Positions 34,869 through 44,809 of a DNA stretch of 64,000 bases are shown here, piece after piece. The notes below the pieces were generated by a model. That model was not told the origin of the DNA and ran no database searches. It worked only from the letters and a program-made list of their open reading frames with translations. Numbering within the stretch: the first letter of the stretch is position 1; each line of letters starts with the position of its first letter. The stretch spans positions 1 to 64,000 of the forward strand of contig JAGBRL010000059.1 in assembly GCA_017632345.1 (NCBI GenBank), read 5' to 3'. Both the position numbers and the translations under genes were made by a program. Origin of the DNA: Paludibacteraceae bacterium (GTDB taxonomy: Bacteria; Bacteroidota; Bacteroidia; Bacteroidales; Paludibacteraceae).

Positions 34869-36212
34869 ATGAGAGATTTCGAAAACTTGAAAATTGCAGT
34901 TGCAGGAACTGGATATGTGGGCTTGAGTATTGCTACATTGTTGGCTCAGCATCACGATGTTGTGGCTGTTGATGTGATGAAGGAAAAGGTGGATTTAATC
35001 AACGCAAGGAAGTCGCCGATTCAGGATGATTATATCGAAAAGTATTTGAAAGAGAAGGATTTGCGATTGTCAGCAACATTAGATGGAAGGTCTGCATACG
35101 CTGATGCTGATTTTGTGGTGATTGCTGCTCCGACAAACTACGATCCGGTGAAAAACTATTTTGATACGAGTCATGTAGAAGAGGTTATTGATTTGGTGCT
35201 GGATGTGAATCCGGATGCAGTGATGGTAATCAAATCAACTATTCCTGTAGGTTACACTCGAAATCTTTATGTAAAATATGCAGATAAGTTTGCTCGAACG
35301 ACTGCTCTAAAAGGTAAAAAGTTCAGTTTGCTTTTTTCTCCGGAGTTTTTAAGAGAGAGCAAAGCTTTATATGATAATCTATATCCGTCCAGGATTATTG
35401 TTGGTTATCCGAAAAAAATCGAGGCGGATGGTTTTGAAGATGAAAACAGGGCAATAGAGGCGGTAGCTAATCCTGATATTGAGAATTATGCCAAAATCTT
35501 TGCCCTACTGTTGAAAGAGGGTGCTTTGAAAGAGGATGTTGAAGTTCTCTTTATGGGTATGAAGGAGGCAGAAGCTGTTAAGTTATTTGCCAATACCTAT
35601 TTAGCTCTTCGTGTTAGTTATTTCAATGAGTTGGATACTTACGCTGAGGTAAAGGGACTGGATGCTCAGGCGATAATTCAGGGCGTAGGTCTGGATCCTC
35701 GTATCGGAACGCACTATAATAATCCAAGTTTTGGTTATGGTGGATACTGTTTGCCAAAGGATACCAAGCAGTTGTTGGCAAACTATGAGGATGTTCCTCA
35801 GAATATGATGACTGCCATTGTTGAGAGCAATCGAACACGCAAGGACTTTATTGCGGATCAGATTCTTCGCAAAGCAGGATATTACAGCTACACCGACCAG
35901 TGCGGTTACAATCAGGAGCATGAAAAGGAGGTTACCATCGGCGTTTATCGTCTGACGATGAAGAGTAATTCCGATAACTTCCGTCAAAGTTCCATTCAAG
36001 GTGTCATGAAGCGTGTCAAAGCGAAGGGGGCTACGGTAATCATTTACGAACCGACTTTAGAAGATGGAACCACATTCTTTGGCAGCAAGGTGGTGAACGA
36101 CATTGAACGTTTTAAGTCTCTCAGTAATGCTATCGTGGCCAACCGTTATGATTCCGTTTTGGATGATGTTAAAGATAAGGTTTACACGAGGGATATATTT
36201 GGACGGGATTAA
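34869..36212 (+). CDS. ugd: UDP-glucose 6-dehydrogenase
   Basis: A 447-residue nucleotide-sugar dehydrogenase: Rossmann GTGYVGLS near the start, KSTIPVGYT, the sugar-contacting [12 protein letters not shown], the [18 protein letters not shown] helix, and the catalytic-cysteine block [15 protein letters not shown]. The CLPKDTKQL form resembles the E. coli Ugd type, so UDP-glucose to UDP-glucuronate is the best guess. A UDP-ManNAc dehydrogenase is less likely. The start is the ATG at 34869, 23 bases after the rfbB stop. A TTG further upstream is in frame but not needed. Confidence 0.92.
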   Translation: MRDFENLKIAVAGTGYVGLSIATLLAQHHDVVAVDVMKEKVDLINARKSPIQDDYIEKYLKEKDLRLSATLDGRSAYADADFVVIAAPTNYDPVKNYFDTSHVEEVIDLVLDVNPDAVMVIKSTIPVGYTRNLYVKYADKFARTTALKGKKFSLLFSPEFLRESKALYDNLYPSRIIVGYPKKIEADGFEDENRAIEAVANPDIENYAKIFALLLKEGALKEDVEVLFMGMKEAEAVKLFANTYLALRVSYFNELDTYAEVKGLDAQAIIQGVGLDPRIGTHYNNPSFGYGGYCLPKDTKQLLANYEDVPQNMMTAIVESNRTRKDFIADQILRKAGYYSYTDQCGYNQEHEKEVTIGVYRLTMKSNSDNFRQSSIQGVMKRVKAKGATVIIYEPTLEDGTTFFGSKVVNDIERFKSLSNAIVANRYDSVLDDVKDKVYTRDIFGRD

Positions 36213-36297
36213 GGTGGCTTGTCTCAGATTATTTGGTTCATGTTTTTAATTCAGATTTAAGTTTCGGTTTTATTAGGGCATTAAAAGTTTAATTTAT

Positions 36298-37749
36298 ATG
36301 GCTGACGAAAACCTAAAGTCGAAAACGAAAAATGGTTTGATTTGGAGCGCATTAGGTAACGTTGCTAATCAAGGTATACGATTTGTTTTGGGCTTAATCT
36401 TAGCACGATTATTGAACCCGGATGCGTATGGCGTGATAGGAATGCTTACTATTTTCATTTGTGTCATCAGTATTTTCATTGATTGTGGATTTTCTCAGGC
36501 GCTTATAGCAAAACAAGATAGAACAAAGATAGATTTTTCGACAGAGTTTTGGTTTAATGTCGGCGTTGGAATATTAGGATATCTTGTCATATTTATTATT
36601 TCTCCTTTTGTCGCTGATTTCTACAACATGCCAATACTTTCTCCTATTTTGAAAGTGATAGGATTGGGTGTGATAGTCAATTCTCTTTGCGTTGTTCAGT
36701 CAGCACAACTATCCATCCGGCTTGATTTCAAGACATCCGCAAAGATAAGTGTGGTGTCGCAGTGTATTTCAGGTGTAGTCGGAATTGTTTTCGCTTATTA
36801 TGGATTTGGTGTATGGGCGTTGGTTATCCAACAACTTATGGGATCAATCCTTAATGCGTGTTGTTTGTGGATGATTGTACGCTGGTTGCCAGATTTTGAG
36901 TTTTCAAGAGAGTCTTTTAAGTATTTGTGGAATTATGGAAGCAAGGTACTTGTTACCTCAGTGATCACTCAGATTCATGACAATATATATCCATTGATAA
37001 TTGGTAAATTCTACATGTCGGCTAGTTTGGGATTGTATAGTAGGGCACAAGCTTTTGCGGCACTTCCATCAAGCAATATAGCAGGTGTGTTGGGAAACGT
37101 CACATTTCCTGTATTGTGTGCTGTAAATGGAGACATGGACAGATTGGCTTCTGTGTACCGAAATCTAGTACGATTATCTGCCTTTATTGTATTTCCTTTG
37201 ATGTTAGGAATGTTGGTGTTGTCTGAACCTTTAGTACATATCCTTTTGAATGCACAGTGGAATGGATGTATTCCGCTTTTGCAAATCTTATGTTTCGCAA
37301 TGATTTGGCAACCAATCAGTTTGGTTAATTTAAGTTTGCTTAAGGCTGTAAAAAGAACCGATGTGTTGATGAAGTTGGATTTTGTGAAAAGAGGTGTCGG
37401 TCTGCTTATTTTGATAATAACATGTCAAATAAGTGTGTCTGCAATTGCGATAGGATATGCCTTTTTGGCTTTTTTCAGTGTTATTTTGAATACTGTGTGT
37501 ACCAGTAAGGTGTTAAAAGTTTCGTTTGTGACCCAGATGAAGGATATTGTATCAATATTCTCCAATTCTGTTGTAATGGCGATTCTTGTGTACTCTTTGT
37601 CTTATATCGTATCCAATGATTTGGTTCTGCTTTTGTTGGGTCTTGTTGGCGGATGTGTATATTACTTCACGTCAGGAAATCTGCTGTTTAAGGAAGAGAT
37701 GCAGAATGTGATGTATATGTTGAAAAAGAAACAAAATCAAAATAAATAA
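36298..37749 (+). CDS. wzx: Wzx-type polysaccharide flippase (MOP superfamily)
   Basis: A 483-residue membrane protein with about 12-14 hydrophobic segments. The N-terminal block (SKTKNGLIWSALGNVANQGI, then ARLLNPDAYGVIGML) is typical of the PST/Wzx family that flips undecaprenyl-linked repeat units across the inner membrane. Its partner polymerase is encoded at 46279. It is separated by 85 bases from ugd and its stop overlaps the following epimerase start by one base. Confidence 0.9.
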   Translation: MADENLKSKTKNGLIWSALGNVANQGIRFVLGLILARLLNPDAYGVIGMLTIFICVISIFIDCGFSQALIAKQDRTKIDFSTEFWFNVGVGILGYLVIFIISPFVADFYNMPILSPILKVIGLGVIVNSLCVVQSAQLSIRLDFKTSAKISVVSQCISGVVGIVFAYYGFGVWALVIQQLMGSILNACCLWMIVRWLPDFEFSRESFKYLWNYGSKVLVTSVITQIHDNIYPLIIGKFYMSASLGLYSRAQAFAALPSSNIAGVLGNVTFPVLCAVNGDMDRLASVYRNLVRLSAFIVFPLMLGMLVLSEPLVHILLNAQWNGCIPLLQILCFAMIWQPISLVNLSLLKAVKRTDVLMKLDFVKRGVGLLILIITCQISVSAIAIGYAFLAFFSVILNTVCTSKVLKVSFVTQMKDIVSIFSNSVVMAILVYSLSYIVSNDLVLLLLGLVGGCVYYFTSGNLLFKEEMQNVMYMLKKKQNQNK

Positions 37750-38831
37750 TGAAGGTTCTTCTATTGGGTGGTACTGGAGCGATGGGGATTCATTTGGTAG
37801 AAATCCTTTCATCTCAGTCAAGTAATGAGGTATGGGTGACATCACGTTCCAATCATACATCAGACAAGAAGAATGTGACTTATATTCGAGGGAATGCGAT
37901 GGATGGAAGTTTTGTTTATCCATTAATCGCAAATAATGATTTTGATGCTATTGTGGATTTTATGACATACAGCATCGATCAGTTGGAAGAGCGTTTGCCT
38001 GTCATGCTGTCTGCAACCAAACAGTATCTTTTCTTAAGTTCAGCAAGGGTCTTCTCTTCTGAAGAGTTGCCTATTAAAGAGACATCCCCACGCCTTTTGG
38101 AAGCATGCCGTGATCAAGAGTATCTTGATACAGAAGAGTATTCTTTGGCAAAAGCAAGAGAGGAAGATTTATTCAAGAATCAGTCTTCAAAAAATTATAC
38201 TATAATAAGACCGTACATTACCTATAGTGAGAATAGATTGCAGTTAGGTGTATTGGAGAAAGAGAGTTGGTTGTATAGAGCTCTTCATGGTCGATCGATA
38301 GTTTTTTCACGTGATATTGCGGATAAATTTACAACTTTGACATATGGATATGATGTCGCTTCAGCGATTGCCAAATTGATTGGTAATGAAAAAGCGATAG
38401 GGGAAACGGTCAATGTTATGCAAACAAAATCCATAAAGTGGAATGATGTTCTTTCTATTTATGTGGAGTTGATCAAAGATCTTACAGGAAAGAGTCCTAG
38501 AGTAGTAATGATAGACCATGCTATTAACCTTCATTATCAGGATAGAAAGTGGCAGGTTTTGTATGATCGTTGTCTGGATCGTATGTTTGATACAGATAAA
38601 TTGCATTCCATTATAGGAGACCATCCATTTGAAGATGTGAAAATTGGGTTGAGAAAGTCTTTGGAAGGTTTTTTGAGACAGCCTGAATATAGATATATAG
38701 ATTGGAAAGCGGAAACAATACGTGATAAATATGCAGGAGATGTTACTCCTATCAGTGAAATACCTGGGAAAAAGCTAAAAATTAAATATCTATATTGGCG
38801 TTTTTTTTGTAAAATAGACAAACTTTTTTGA
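37749..38831 (+). CDS. NAD-dependent epimerase/dehydratase family protein
   Basis: A 360-residue atypical SDR. LLGGTGAMG at 4-12 is the dinucleotide site, with LFLSSARVFS and YSLAKAREED (YxxxK) as catalytic region. The length and the long C-terminal half suggest an extended SDR acting on a nucleotide sugar. Substrate unknown. Its end overlaps the start of the MenD-like gene by 4 bases, so the two are probably translated together and may act in one pathway. Confidence 0.82.
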   Translation: MKVLLLGGTGAMGIHLVEILSSQSSNEVWVTSRSNHTSDKKNVTYIRGNAMDGSFVYPLIANNDFDAIVDFMTYSIDQLEERLPVMLSATKQYLFLSSARVFSSEELPIKETSPRLLEACRDQEYLDTEEYSLAKAREEDLFKNQSSKNYTIIRPYITYSENRLQLGVLEKESWLYRALHGRSIVFSRDIADKFTTLTYGYDVASAIAKLIGNEKAIGETVNVMQTKSIKWNDVLSIYVELIKDLTGKSPRVVMIDHAINLHYQDRKWQVLYDRCLDRMFDTDKLHSIIGDHPFEDVKIGLRKSLEGFLRQPEYRYIDWKAETIRDKYAGDVTPISEIPGKKLKIKYLYWRFFCKIDKLF

Positions 38832-40582
38832 TATTGGATACAGAAAATAAATATTATACGCAGGAGAGAAATGTTCAGATTGTATTGAGCATTTTGAAAG
38901 CTCATGGCATAAGAAGGGTTGTCGCCTCTCCAGGTTCAACCAATATCGCTATTGTTGGAAGTATGCAGCATGATCCTTTTTTTGAAATGTATTCTTGTGT
39001 GGATGAGAGGAGTGCTGCTTATATGGCGTGTGGATTGGCGGCAGAGAGTGGAGAACCAGTAGTTCTTTCATGTACAGGAGCTACTGCTTCTCGAAATTAT
39101 TATCCTGCGTTGACTGAGGCGTATTATCGTAAATTACCTGTTTTGGCTATCACTTCTTCTCAGGACACAAGAAGGTTGGGACATTTGAAAGATCAGATTA
39201 CAGATCGGAGTTGCCCACCTAAAGATGTTGTTAATTGTTCTGTATGTTTGCAGAATATAAAAGATGAGACAGACGAGTGGAATGTGACCATAAATGCAAA
39301 TAGAGCGGTTTTAGAGCTATGGCATCGAGGAGGAGGTCCATCTCATATCAATTTGGAGACAACTTATTGCCGGACATTCCCCGTCAAAGAATTGCCTCCG
39401 ACTAAAATAATACATCGTTATACGTTTGAGGATCAGTTGCCAGATTTGCCAAAAGGAAAAATTGCTGTTGTCGTCGGATCTCATAAAAAAATGGGAGACC
39501 GTCTAACTTCGGCTATTGATAAGTTTTGTCAAGCTTATGGTGCGGTTGTTTTTTCAGAGCATTCGAGTGGTTACTTTGGAGAATATGCTATCAATTATAC
39601 TCTGGCATCTTGTCAGAGTATGCCCAAAGAGAATAGTGGATACGAAGTGTTGATTCATATAGGAGAGGTTTCTGGATTTGTTTGGCAATCAGGTTTGCCC
39701 AAGGAGGTTTGGCGTGTAAGTGAAGATGGAGAATTACGTGATTTGTATCAGCGTCTTTCTAATGTCTTTGAAATGCCTGAGGCTTATTTTTTTGAAAAGT
39801 ATGCGGAAAAACAAACGCAGCCTGTGCCTTCAAGTCTTGATGCGTATAAGGTGTCGATGGAGAAAGTCCGTTCTAACTTTCCTCAGTTGCCATTCTCTCA
39901 AATCTGGATTACGTCAATTTTGCATGATGCTATTCCTTCTGGTTCAGTTGTACATTTAGGAATTCTGGCTCCTATTCGCTCTTGGAATTTTTTTGACATA
40001 CGTAGGGATATAACGTGTGATTGCAATCAGGGCGGTTTCGGCATTGATGGTAATGTGTCTACATTATTAGGAGCTTCTCAAATAGATAAAAATAAACTAT
40101 ATTTTTGTGAAATCGGTGACCTTTCATTTTTCTATGATATGAATGTACTGGGAAGCCGACACGCCAATAATAACCTGCGTATTTTGGTAGTAAACAATGG
40201 GTTAGGTTGTGAGTTTCGCCTATTCAACCAGGTAGGAAACATATTGGGAGAGGAAACGGATAAATATATATCTGCGGGTGGCCATTATGGCAATAAATCA
40301 TCTGACGTAATCAAACAATATGTTGAATCTTTGGGCTATGAGTATATGACAGCTTCATCAAAAGATGAGTTTGTTTCCGTATATAAGCGATTCGTGACTC
40401 CTGAGATAACAGAGAAACCGATGGTTTTTGAGGTTTTTACGGATGTCAAAGATGAAAATGATGCATTGGCTGCAATGTCGAAGATAATAGTACAAGAACC
40501 TTCTATGAAAGATAAGTTGAAGGGAAAGATAAAGCAAATAGTTGGAGATGAATTTATTGATTCTTTAAAACGCTTGTTTTAA
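38828..40582 (+). CDS. MenD-like thiamine diphosphate enzyme in the polysaccharide cluster
   Basis: A 584-residue ThDP-dependent enzyme resembling MenD over its whole length: SPGS at 34-37, DERSAAY with the activating glutamate (60), GGFGIDG, GDLSFFYD at 430-437 and VVNNG at 454-458. It differs at substrate positions. MenD's SPGSR is SPGST here and its TADRP is TSSQD, so the arginines that bind isochorismate or 2-oxoglutarate are missing. It is therefore probably a carboligase or decarboxylase acting on another keto acid or a sugar. No ATG is available near the N-terminus. The likely start is TTG at 38828 (overlapping the previous stop as TTGA) or TTG at 38834. Confidence 0.8.
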   Translation: MILDTENKYYTQERNVQIVLSILKAHGIRRVVASPGSTNIAIVGSMQHDPFFEMYSCVDERSAAYMACGLAAESGEPVVLSCTGATASRNYYPALTEAYYRKLPVLAITSSQDTRRLGHLKDQITDRSCPPKDVVNCSVCLQNIKDETDEWNVTINANRAVLELWHRGGGPSHINLETTYCRTFPVKELPPTKIIHRYTFEDQLPDLPKGKIAVVVGSHKKMGDRLTSAIDKFCQAYGAVVFSEHSSGYFGEYAINYTLASCQSMPKENSGYEVLIHIGEVSGFVWQSGLPKEVWRVSEDGELRDLYQRLSNVFEMPEAYFFEKYAEKQTQPVPSSLDAYKVSMEKVRSNFPQLPFSQIWITSILHDAIPSGSVVHLGILAPIRSWNFFDIRRDITCDCNQGGFGIDGNVSTLLGASQIDKNKLYFCEIGDLSFFYDMNVLGSRHANNNLRILVVNNGLGCEFRLFNQVGNILGEETDKYISAGGHYGNKSSDVIKQYVESLGYEYMTASSKDEFVSVYKRFVTPEITEKPMVFEVFTDVKDENDALAAMSKIIVQEPSMKDKLKGKIKQIVGDEFIDSLKRLF

Positions 40583-40740
40583 TGGAAAAGAAGAATGTTA
40601 GAAACTCATCGGTTGAGTTGCTTAGATTTGTTTTTATGTTCATGATCGTTGGGGGATTTAGCCTTTTGTATTTTATTGGAGGAGTCATAATTCCAATGTC
40701 AATTATAAAGAGTGAAAAGCTAAAATTTTTACGTGCGTGA
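40582..40740 (+). pseudogene. remnant of a membrane acyltransferase (acyltransferase-3 family)
   Basis: A 52-codon frame begins with an ATG overlapping the previous stop (TAATG). The start VRNSSVELLRFVFMFMIV is typical of the first helix of OatA/OafA-like acyltransferase-3 proteins in polysaccharide clusters. After a second hydrophobic stretch the frame stops at 40740. A functional family member has about 350 residues, so this is a deleted remnant. It could also be retained as a tiny membrane peptide. Confidence 0.55.
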
Positions 40741-40775
40741 TGTTTTGGAGTTTGTAATGTCTATGATATTGTTGT

Positions 40776-42002
40776 ATGAATATACTGATAATAAATCAGC
40801 CTCCTTTTAATAGAGGGGATGAATCTGCGCATAAAGGTTTGATTAGAGCATTGCTTTCTCGTATGCCTGATGCAAATATTAAGGTTATGTATCGGTCTTA
40901 TGAAATTGAAAGCATTCGTCAATATCGTGTGGTGGATACTCGAGTGGAATACTTAATAGAACCGAGTCCTGTTTTATTTTTCACAAAGTTTCAGAATCAA
41001 GGGCTTCGTCATGGAAGAACTTGGATGTGGTCTTTTCATCCTACTTTTATTAAATATAGGAAAATTTTTAAATGGGCAGATTGGGTAATTAGTGCTCCTG
41101 GAGGAATTTGCATGGGAGGATTTCAGGATTGGTTGCATTTGTTCAATTTAAAGTTGACTAAATTTTTTGGGTGTCGACTTGCATATTATGGACGGTCTTT
41201 TGGTCCGTTCCCGACTGAAACAGAGTCAAACAGAAAATTCAAGGCTATTAGTCTTGAAATGCTACATTATTTTTCATTTCTATCTATTCGTGACAAAAAG
41301 ACGGAATTGTTGGCCGACGAATTAGGATTGACATATACGCCAACGGTTGATTCTGCGTTTCTTGATGATACGGCAGTTCCTATACCATATGAGTTGAACC
41401 ATGTAATTGGAGAAAGACCATATATGGTATTTGTGCCAAATTATTTATTGTGGCATTATGCTTATAAAGGACGTGTTTCTCATGAGACTATTATAAAGTT
41501 TTATTGTCGTCTTATGGATGAAATATGGATGGCAAATCCGGAGTTGAATATTGTCATGTTACCACAACTTTTTTGTGGTAGAGAATACTCTCTGAATGAT
41601 GTTGAATTGTTCAGAGATTTGGGAGACATGAAGAAGGATTCTAGATTGATTGTAGTTGCTGATTGTTATAGTAGTGATGTTCAACAGTCTATAATAAGAG
41701 GCGCAAAATATGTTATTGGAGCTAGATATCATTCAATTGTGTTTGCTATAAATCAAGGTGTTCCATGTATTGCTTTGAGTTATGAACACAAAATTGCAGG
41801 ATTATTGGATAGCTTAGGCAAATTTGATTGGTATGTGGATTTTGTAAATGTGCTTGATAATGAGGAAAATCAGGCAAAATGTTTGCATGAGATTCGAGAG
41901 AAAATCCTTTTGATGACAGATGCCGAGAAAGTTCGTGCTGAAGCCAAAGAAATAGCAGGTTCTTGTATGAATAAGTTTATAAAGATATTGAAGAATGAAT
42001 AA
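40776..42002 (+). CDS. polysaccharide pyruvyl transferase family protein
   Basis: A 408-residue protein of the CsaB/WcaK type. NILIINQPPFNRGDESAHKGLIRAL opens the N-terminal domain, WADWVISAPGGICMGG lies at about 105-120, SIRDKKTELLADELG is the family's central motif, and IIRGAKYVIGARYHSIVFAINQGVP is the conserved late block with the GxRxH motif. It would add a pyruvate ketal from phosphoenolpyruvate to a sugar of the repeat unit, making it anionic. It overlaps the next glycosyltransferase by 8 bases. Confidence 0.88.
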   Translation: MNILIINQPPFNRGDESAHKGLIRALLSRMPDANIKVMYRSYEIESIRQYRVVDTRVEYLIEPSPVLFFTKFQNQGLRHGRTWMWSFHPTFIKYRKIFKWADWVISAPGGICMGGFQDWLHLFNLKLTKFFGCRLAYYGRSFGPFPTETESNRKFKAISLEMLHYFSFLSIRDKKTELLADELGLTYTPTVDSAFLDDTAVPIPYELNHVIGERPYMVFVPNYLLWHYAYKGRVSHETIIKFYCRLMDEIWMANPELNIVMLPQLFCGREYSLNDVELFRDLGDMKKDSRLIVVADCYSSDVQQSIIRGAKYVIGARYHSIVFAINQGVPCIALSYEHKIAGLLDSLGKFDWYVDFVNVLDNEENQAKCLHEIREKILLMTDAEKVRAEAKEIAGSCMNKFIKILKNE

Positions 42003-42924
42003 ACCACTGATTTCAGTTATTATTCCAAACTATTGTCATTCTAAATATTTGGCTCAACGTATAGAGTCTGTATTGAACCAGACTTATAAAAATTTTGAGG
42101 TTATAATTCTTGACGATTGCTCTCCTGACGATGGAGCAAGCCGTTCTGTAATAGAAAAATATCGAAACAACCCTTATGTAAGTCATATAGTATACAATGA
42201 AGTGAATTCTGGAAATACTTTTATGCAGTGGGATAAAGGGATTCAGATGGCTAAAGGTGAATTATGTTGGATTGCGGAAAGTGATGATTACTGTGAATTA
42301 AATATGTTAGAAGAATTGGTAGAGGCTTATATGATGCAGAGCAATACAGTTATTGCTTATTCTACGGTTATGTTTGTTAACGATAAAGGTGAGTATTTGT
42401 CAGAAAAGAGGAGTTTCCCGAATCAATATTTTACGTCGGAAGAATATATTAAAAGATATTTGTTGTTTTCTAATTCTATAAAAAATGCATCTTGTTGTAT
42501 TTTTAGTCGTCAAGCTGCATTAAATGTTCGAGAAGATTATAAGAACTATCCAAGTGCTGGAGACTATTTTTTTTGGGTATATATTGCAGAGCAAGGAAAT
42601 ATTGCCGTCGTGAATCGACAATTAAGTTATTTTAGACGACATGATAACGTTGTGACCGATAAATATGCGGCTGATGGTACTAATTTTGTAGTTGAGAAAA
42701 ATGTCGTGGATTATATTTGTAATTCATTTCATATAGATAAATTTCATAAAAGATTGTCTGAAGCGTATCATCATAGGGGTCTTAGAAATTTTAAATATTT
42801 TGATCAAGGAACAAGGTTGAAACTGTTTGATTTATGGAATGTAAAGCCCAAAGAGTCTTTTTTTATGAGAGTTTTACTCAAGCTGAGTGATGTGTTGAGG
42901 TATCGATTAAACTACTATATATAA
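41995..42924 (+). CDS. GT2-family glycosyltransferase
   Basis: A 309-residue GT-A fold inverting glycosyltransferase. LISVIIPNYCHSKYL begins the Rossmann-like domain, VIILDDCSPDDG binds the nucleotide, and WIAESDDYCE holds the metal-binding DxD. A helical C-terminus follows. Donor and acceptor unknown. It starts inside the end of the pyruvyl transferase gene (8-base overlap). Confidence 0.87.
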   Translation: MNKPLISVIIPNYCHSKYLAQRIESVLNQTYKNFEVIILDDCSPDDGASRSVIEKYRNNPYVSHIVYNEVNSGNTFMQWDKGIQMAKGELCWIAESDDYCELNMLEELVEAYMMQSNTVIAYSTVMFVNDKGEYLSEKRSFPNQYFTSEEYIKRYLLFSNSIKNASCCIFSRQAALNVREDYKNYPSAGDYFFWVYIAEQGNIAVVNRQLSYFRRHDNVVTDKYAADGTNFVVEKNVVDYICNSFHIDKFHKRLSEAYHHRGLRNFKYFDQGTRLKLFDLWNVKPKESFFMRVLLKLSDVLRYRLNYYI

Positions 42925-42931
42925 AGGCAAA

Positions 42932-43876
42932 ATGTCTCAAAATATACTTTTCATAGGTGGTGCTGGTTTTATCGGATCTAATCTAATCAAAGAATTGTTA
43001 AGATTGGATAGTGATAGATGGAGTGTACATATTGTTGAGCCTCCTTTTGCAAATGTCAGTCGACTCGATGGAATGAATTTACATATTTATAAAGGATATT
43101 TAAGTGATTTTGATTTTATTAAGAATATCATTGAGTCAAAATGTATAACCACCATTATACATTTAGTATCCACTATGGTTCCTGGTAGTTCTTATGAAGA
43201 TTATAAATTGGAATTTGAAAGTGTGATATTCCCTACTGTTCGTTTGATGCAGTTATGCAGCCAAAAGAATATAAAATTTATCTATTTTTCTTCAGGAGGT
43301 ACTGTTTATGGAGATCGAAATACTGTTGTTCCATTTTTAGAATCTGATGCAAAAAAACCTATTTCTTATTACGGTTTGTCTAAACTAACCATTGAAGAGA
43401 GCGTTTTGTTTGAACACAGAACGTCTGGTTTGCAATATTTGATATTACGTCCATCTAATCCATATGGAAATGGTCAGTATCTTTATGGAAAACAGGGGTT
43501 GATTGCTGTTTCTCTAGGGCGAATATTGTCAAATCAACCGATTACGGTGTGGGGTGACGGTGCATCTATTAGAGATTATATTTATATAGACGACTTGACT
43601 CATATTTTCCGTAACTTGCTTGAAAAAGACATCTGTAACGAAACTATCAATATCGGTTCAGGGATTGGTACTTCCGTCAATGAAATTATTACAATCCTGA
43701 AAGAGATAGTTGAGGAGGATGTTATGGTTGAATATGTAGAGAGTAGAAAGTCTGATGTGTCAAATATGATATTGGATATTTCTAAACTTAAGTCTATTTT
43801 GCCGGATTTAAAGATAACAGAGATGCATGAAGGCATTAATAGATTTTACTTAAGTGAAAAGAAAAAGATTAATTGA
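42932..43876 (+). CDS. NAD-dependent epimerase/dehydratase (GalE-like)
   Basis: A 314-residue extended SDR with [11 protein letters not shown] (6-16), IYFSSGGTVYGD (serine-bearing strand), YYGLSK (YxxxK, catalytic) and LRPSNPYGNGQ. The pattern matches UDP-glucose or UDP-GlcNAc 4-epimerase-like proteins of polysaccharide clusters. Substrate unproved. Its TGA overlaps the next gene's ATG (TGATG). Confidence 0.88.
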   Translation: MSQNILFIGGAGFIGSNLIKELLRLDSDRWSVHIVEPPFANVSRLDGMNLHIYKGYLSDFDFIKNIIESKCITTIIHLVSTMVPGSSYEDYKLEFESVIFPTVRLMQLCSQKNIKFIYFSSGGTVYGDRNTVVPFLESDAKKPISYYGLSKLTIEESVLFEHRTSGLQYLILRPSNPYGNGQYLYGKQGLIAVSLGRILSNQPITVWGDGASIRDYIYIDDLTHIFRNLLEKDICNETINIGSGIGTSVNEIITILKEIVEEDVMVEYVESRKSDVSNMILDISKLKSILPDLKITEMHEGINRFYLSEKKKIN

Positions 43877-44781
43877 TGAACGAGGATAAACTTATATCAC
43901 TTTGTATTCCGACAAACGGGAAAGTAGAGTTTGTTTTGCCGGTACTTGAGAGTATATATTCTCAAGGTGTTGATGATAAACTGTTTGAGGTCATAATTAC
44001 CGATAATGGTAAAGATTCCGTTTTGGGTGAGTCAATTGATGGGTTTAAATCGCATGGTAATATTTTTTATTACAAGTCTGATCTGAGTGGATTTGTAAAT
44101 CAAGTGGATTCATTCAAACGTTCGAATGGATTGTTCATAAAAATGCTTAACCATAGAGCTAAGCTGATTGATGGAGCGTTGGTTGACTTAATTGCTTTGG
44201 TTGAAAAATATAAAGAATCACAGCCTTGCATTTATTGTTCAGATGGTGTGTTATCAAAGCCGGAACTTGTGGAATGTGACAATTTTGATTCTTTTGTAAA
44301 AGAATTGTCTTACTTTAGTAGTTGGAGTGCTGGCGTCGGTATATGGGCAAAAGACAAACTAATGTTAGACAAAATCACATATAACCAAATGTTTCCACAT
44401 GCCTCCATCTTATTTGAAATACGACAGGAATCAGATTATGTTATATGGAATAAAAAGTTTATGGATATGGAAGACGATCCAACTAAAGGCGGATACAATA
44501 TATTCCATACTTTTGCTGTTGTCTATTTGGATATTATTAAGGATCTTGAGAACAGGAAGAGAATATCAAATCAAACATTTGTCTCGATAAAAAATGATCT
44601 AAGACGGTTTTTGATTGAATGGTATTATAATTTGTGTGTAGCCAAGACGCAATACAGATTTGAAACCACTGATAAATATAAGAATATAACTATTTATTAT
44701 TCGACTTTAGATTATCTCTATATTGCTGGAGTATGTTATTATAGACATTTGCGAGATAATATAAAGAATATTTTTAAGTAA
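43876..44781 (+). CDS. GT2-like glycosyltransferase
   Basis: A 301-residue protein opening with LISLCIPTNGKVEFVLPVLESI, then VIITDNGKDS, the GT-A nucleotide-binding arrangement. The DxD position is less clear (MLNHRAKLIDG), so it is a divergent GT2 relative. The ATG at 43876 overlaps the upstream stop by one base and is preferred to the TTG at 43873. Confidence 0.75.
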   Translation: MNEDKLISLCIPTNGKVEFVLPVLESIYSQGVDDKLFEVIITDNGKDSVLGESIDGFKSHGNIFYYKSDLSGFVNQVDSFKRSNGLFIKMLNHRAKLIDGALVDLIALVEKYKESQPCIYCSDGVLSKPELVECDNFDSFVKELSYFSSWSAGVGIWAKDKLMLDKITYNQMFPHASILFEIRQESDYVIWNKKFMDMEDDPTKGGYNIFHTFAVVYLDIIKDLENRKRISNQTFVSIKNDLRRFLIEWYYNLCVAKTQYRFETTDKYKNITIYYSTLDYLYIAGVCYYRHLRDNIKNIFK

Positions 44782-44809
44782 GTTCTATTAATATAATTGT
44801 TGGTTGTTT

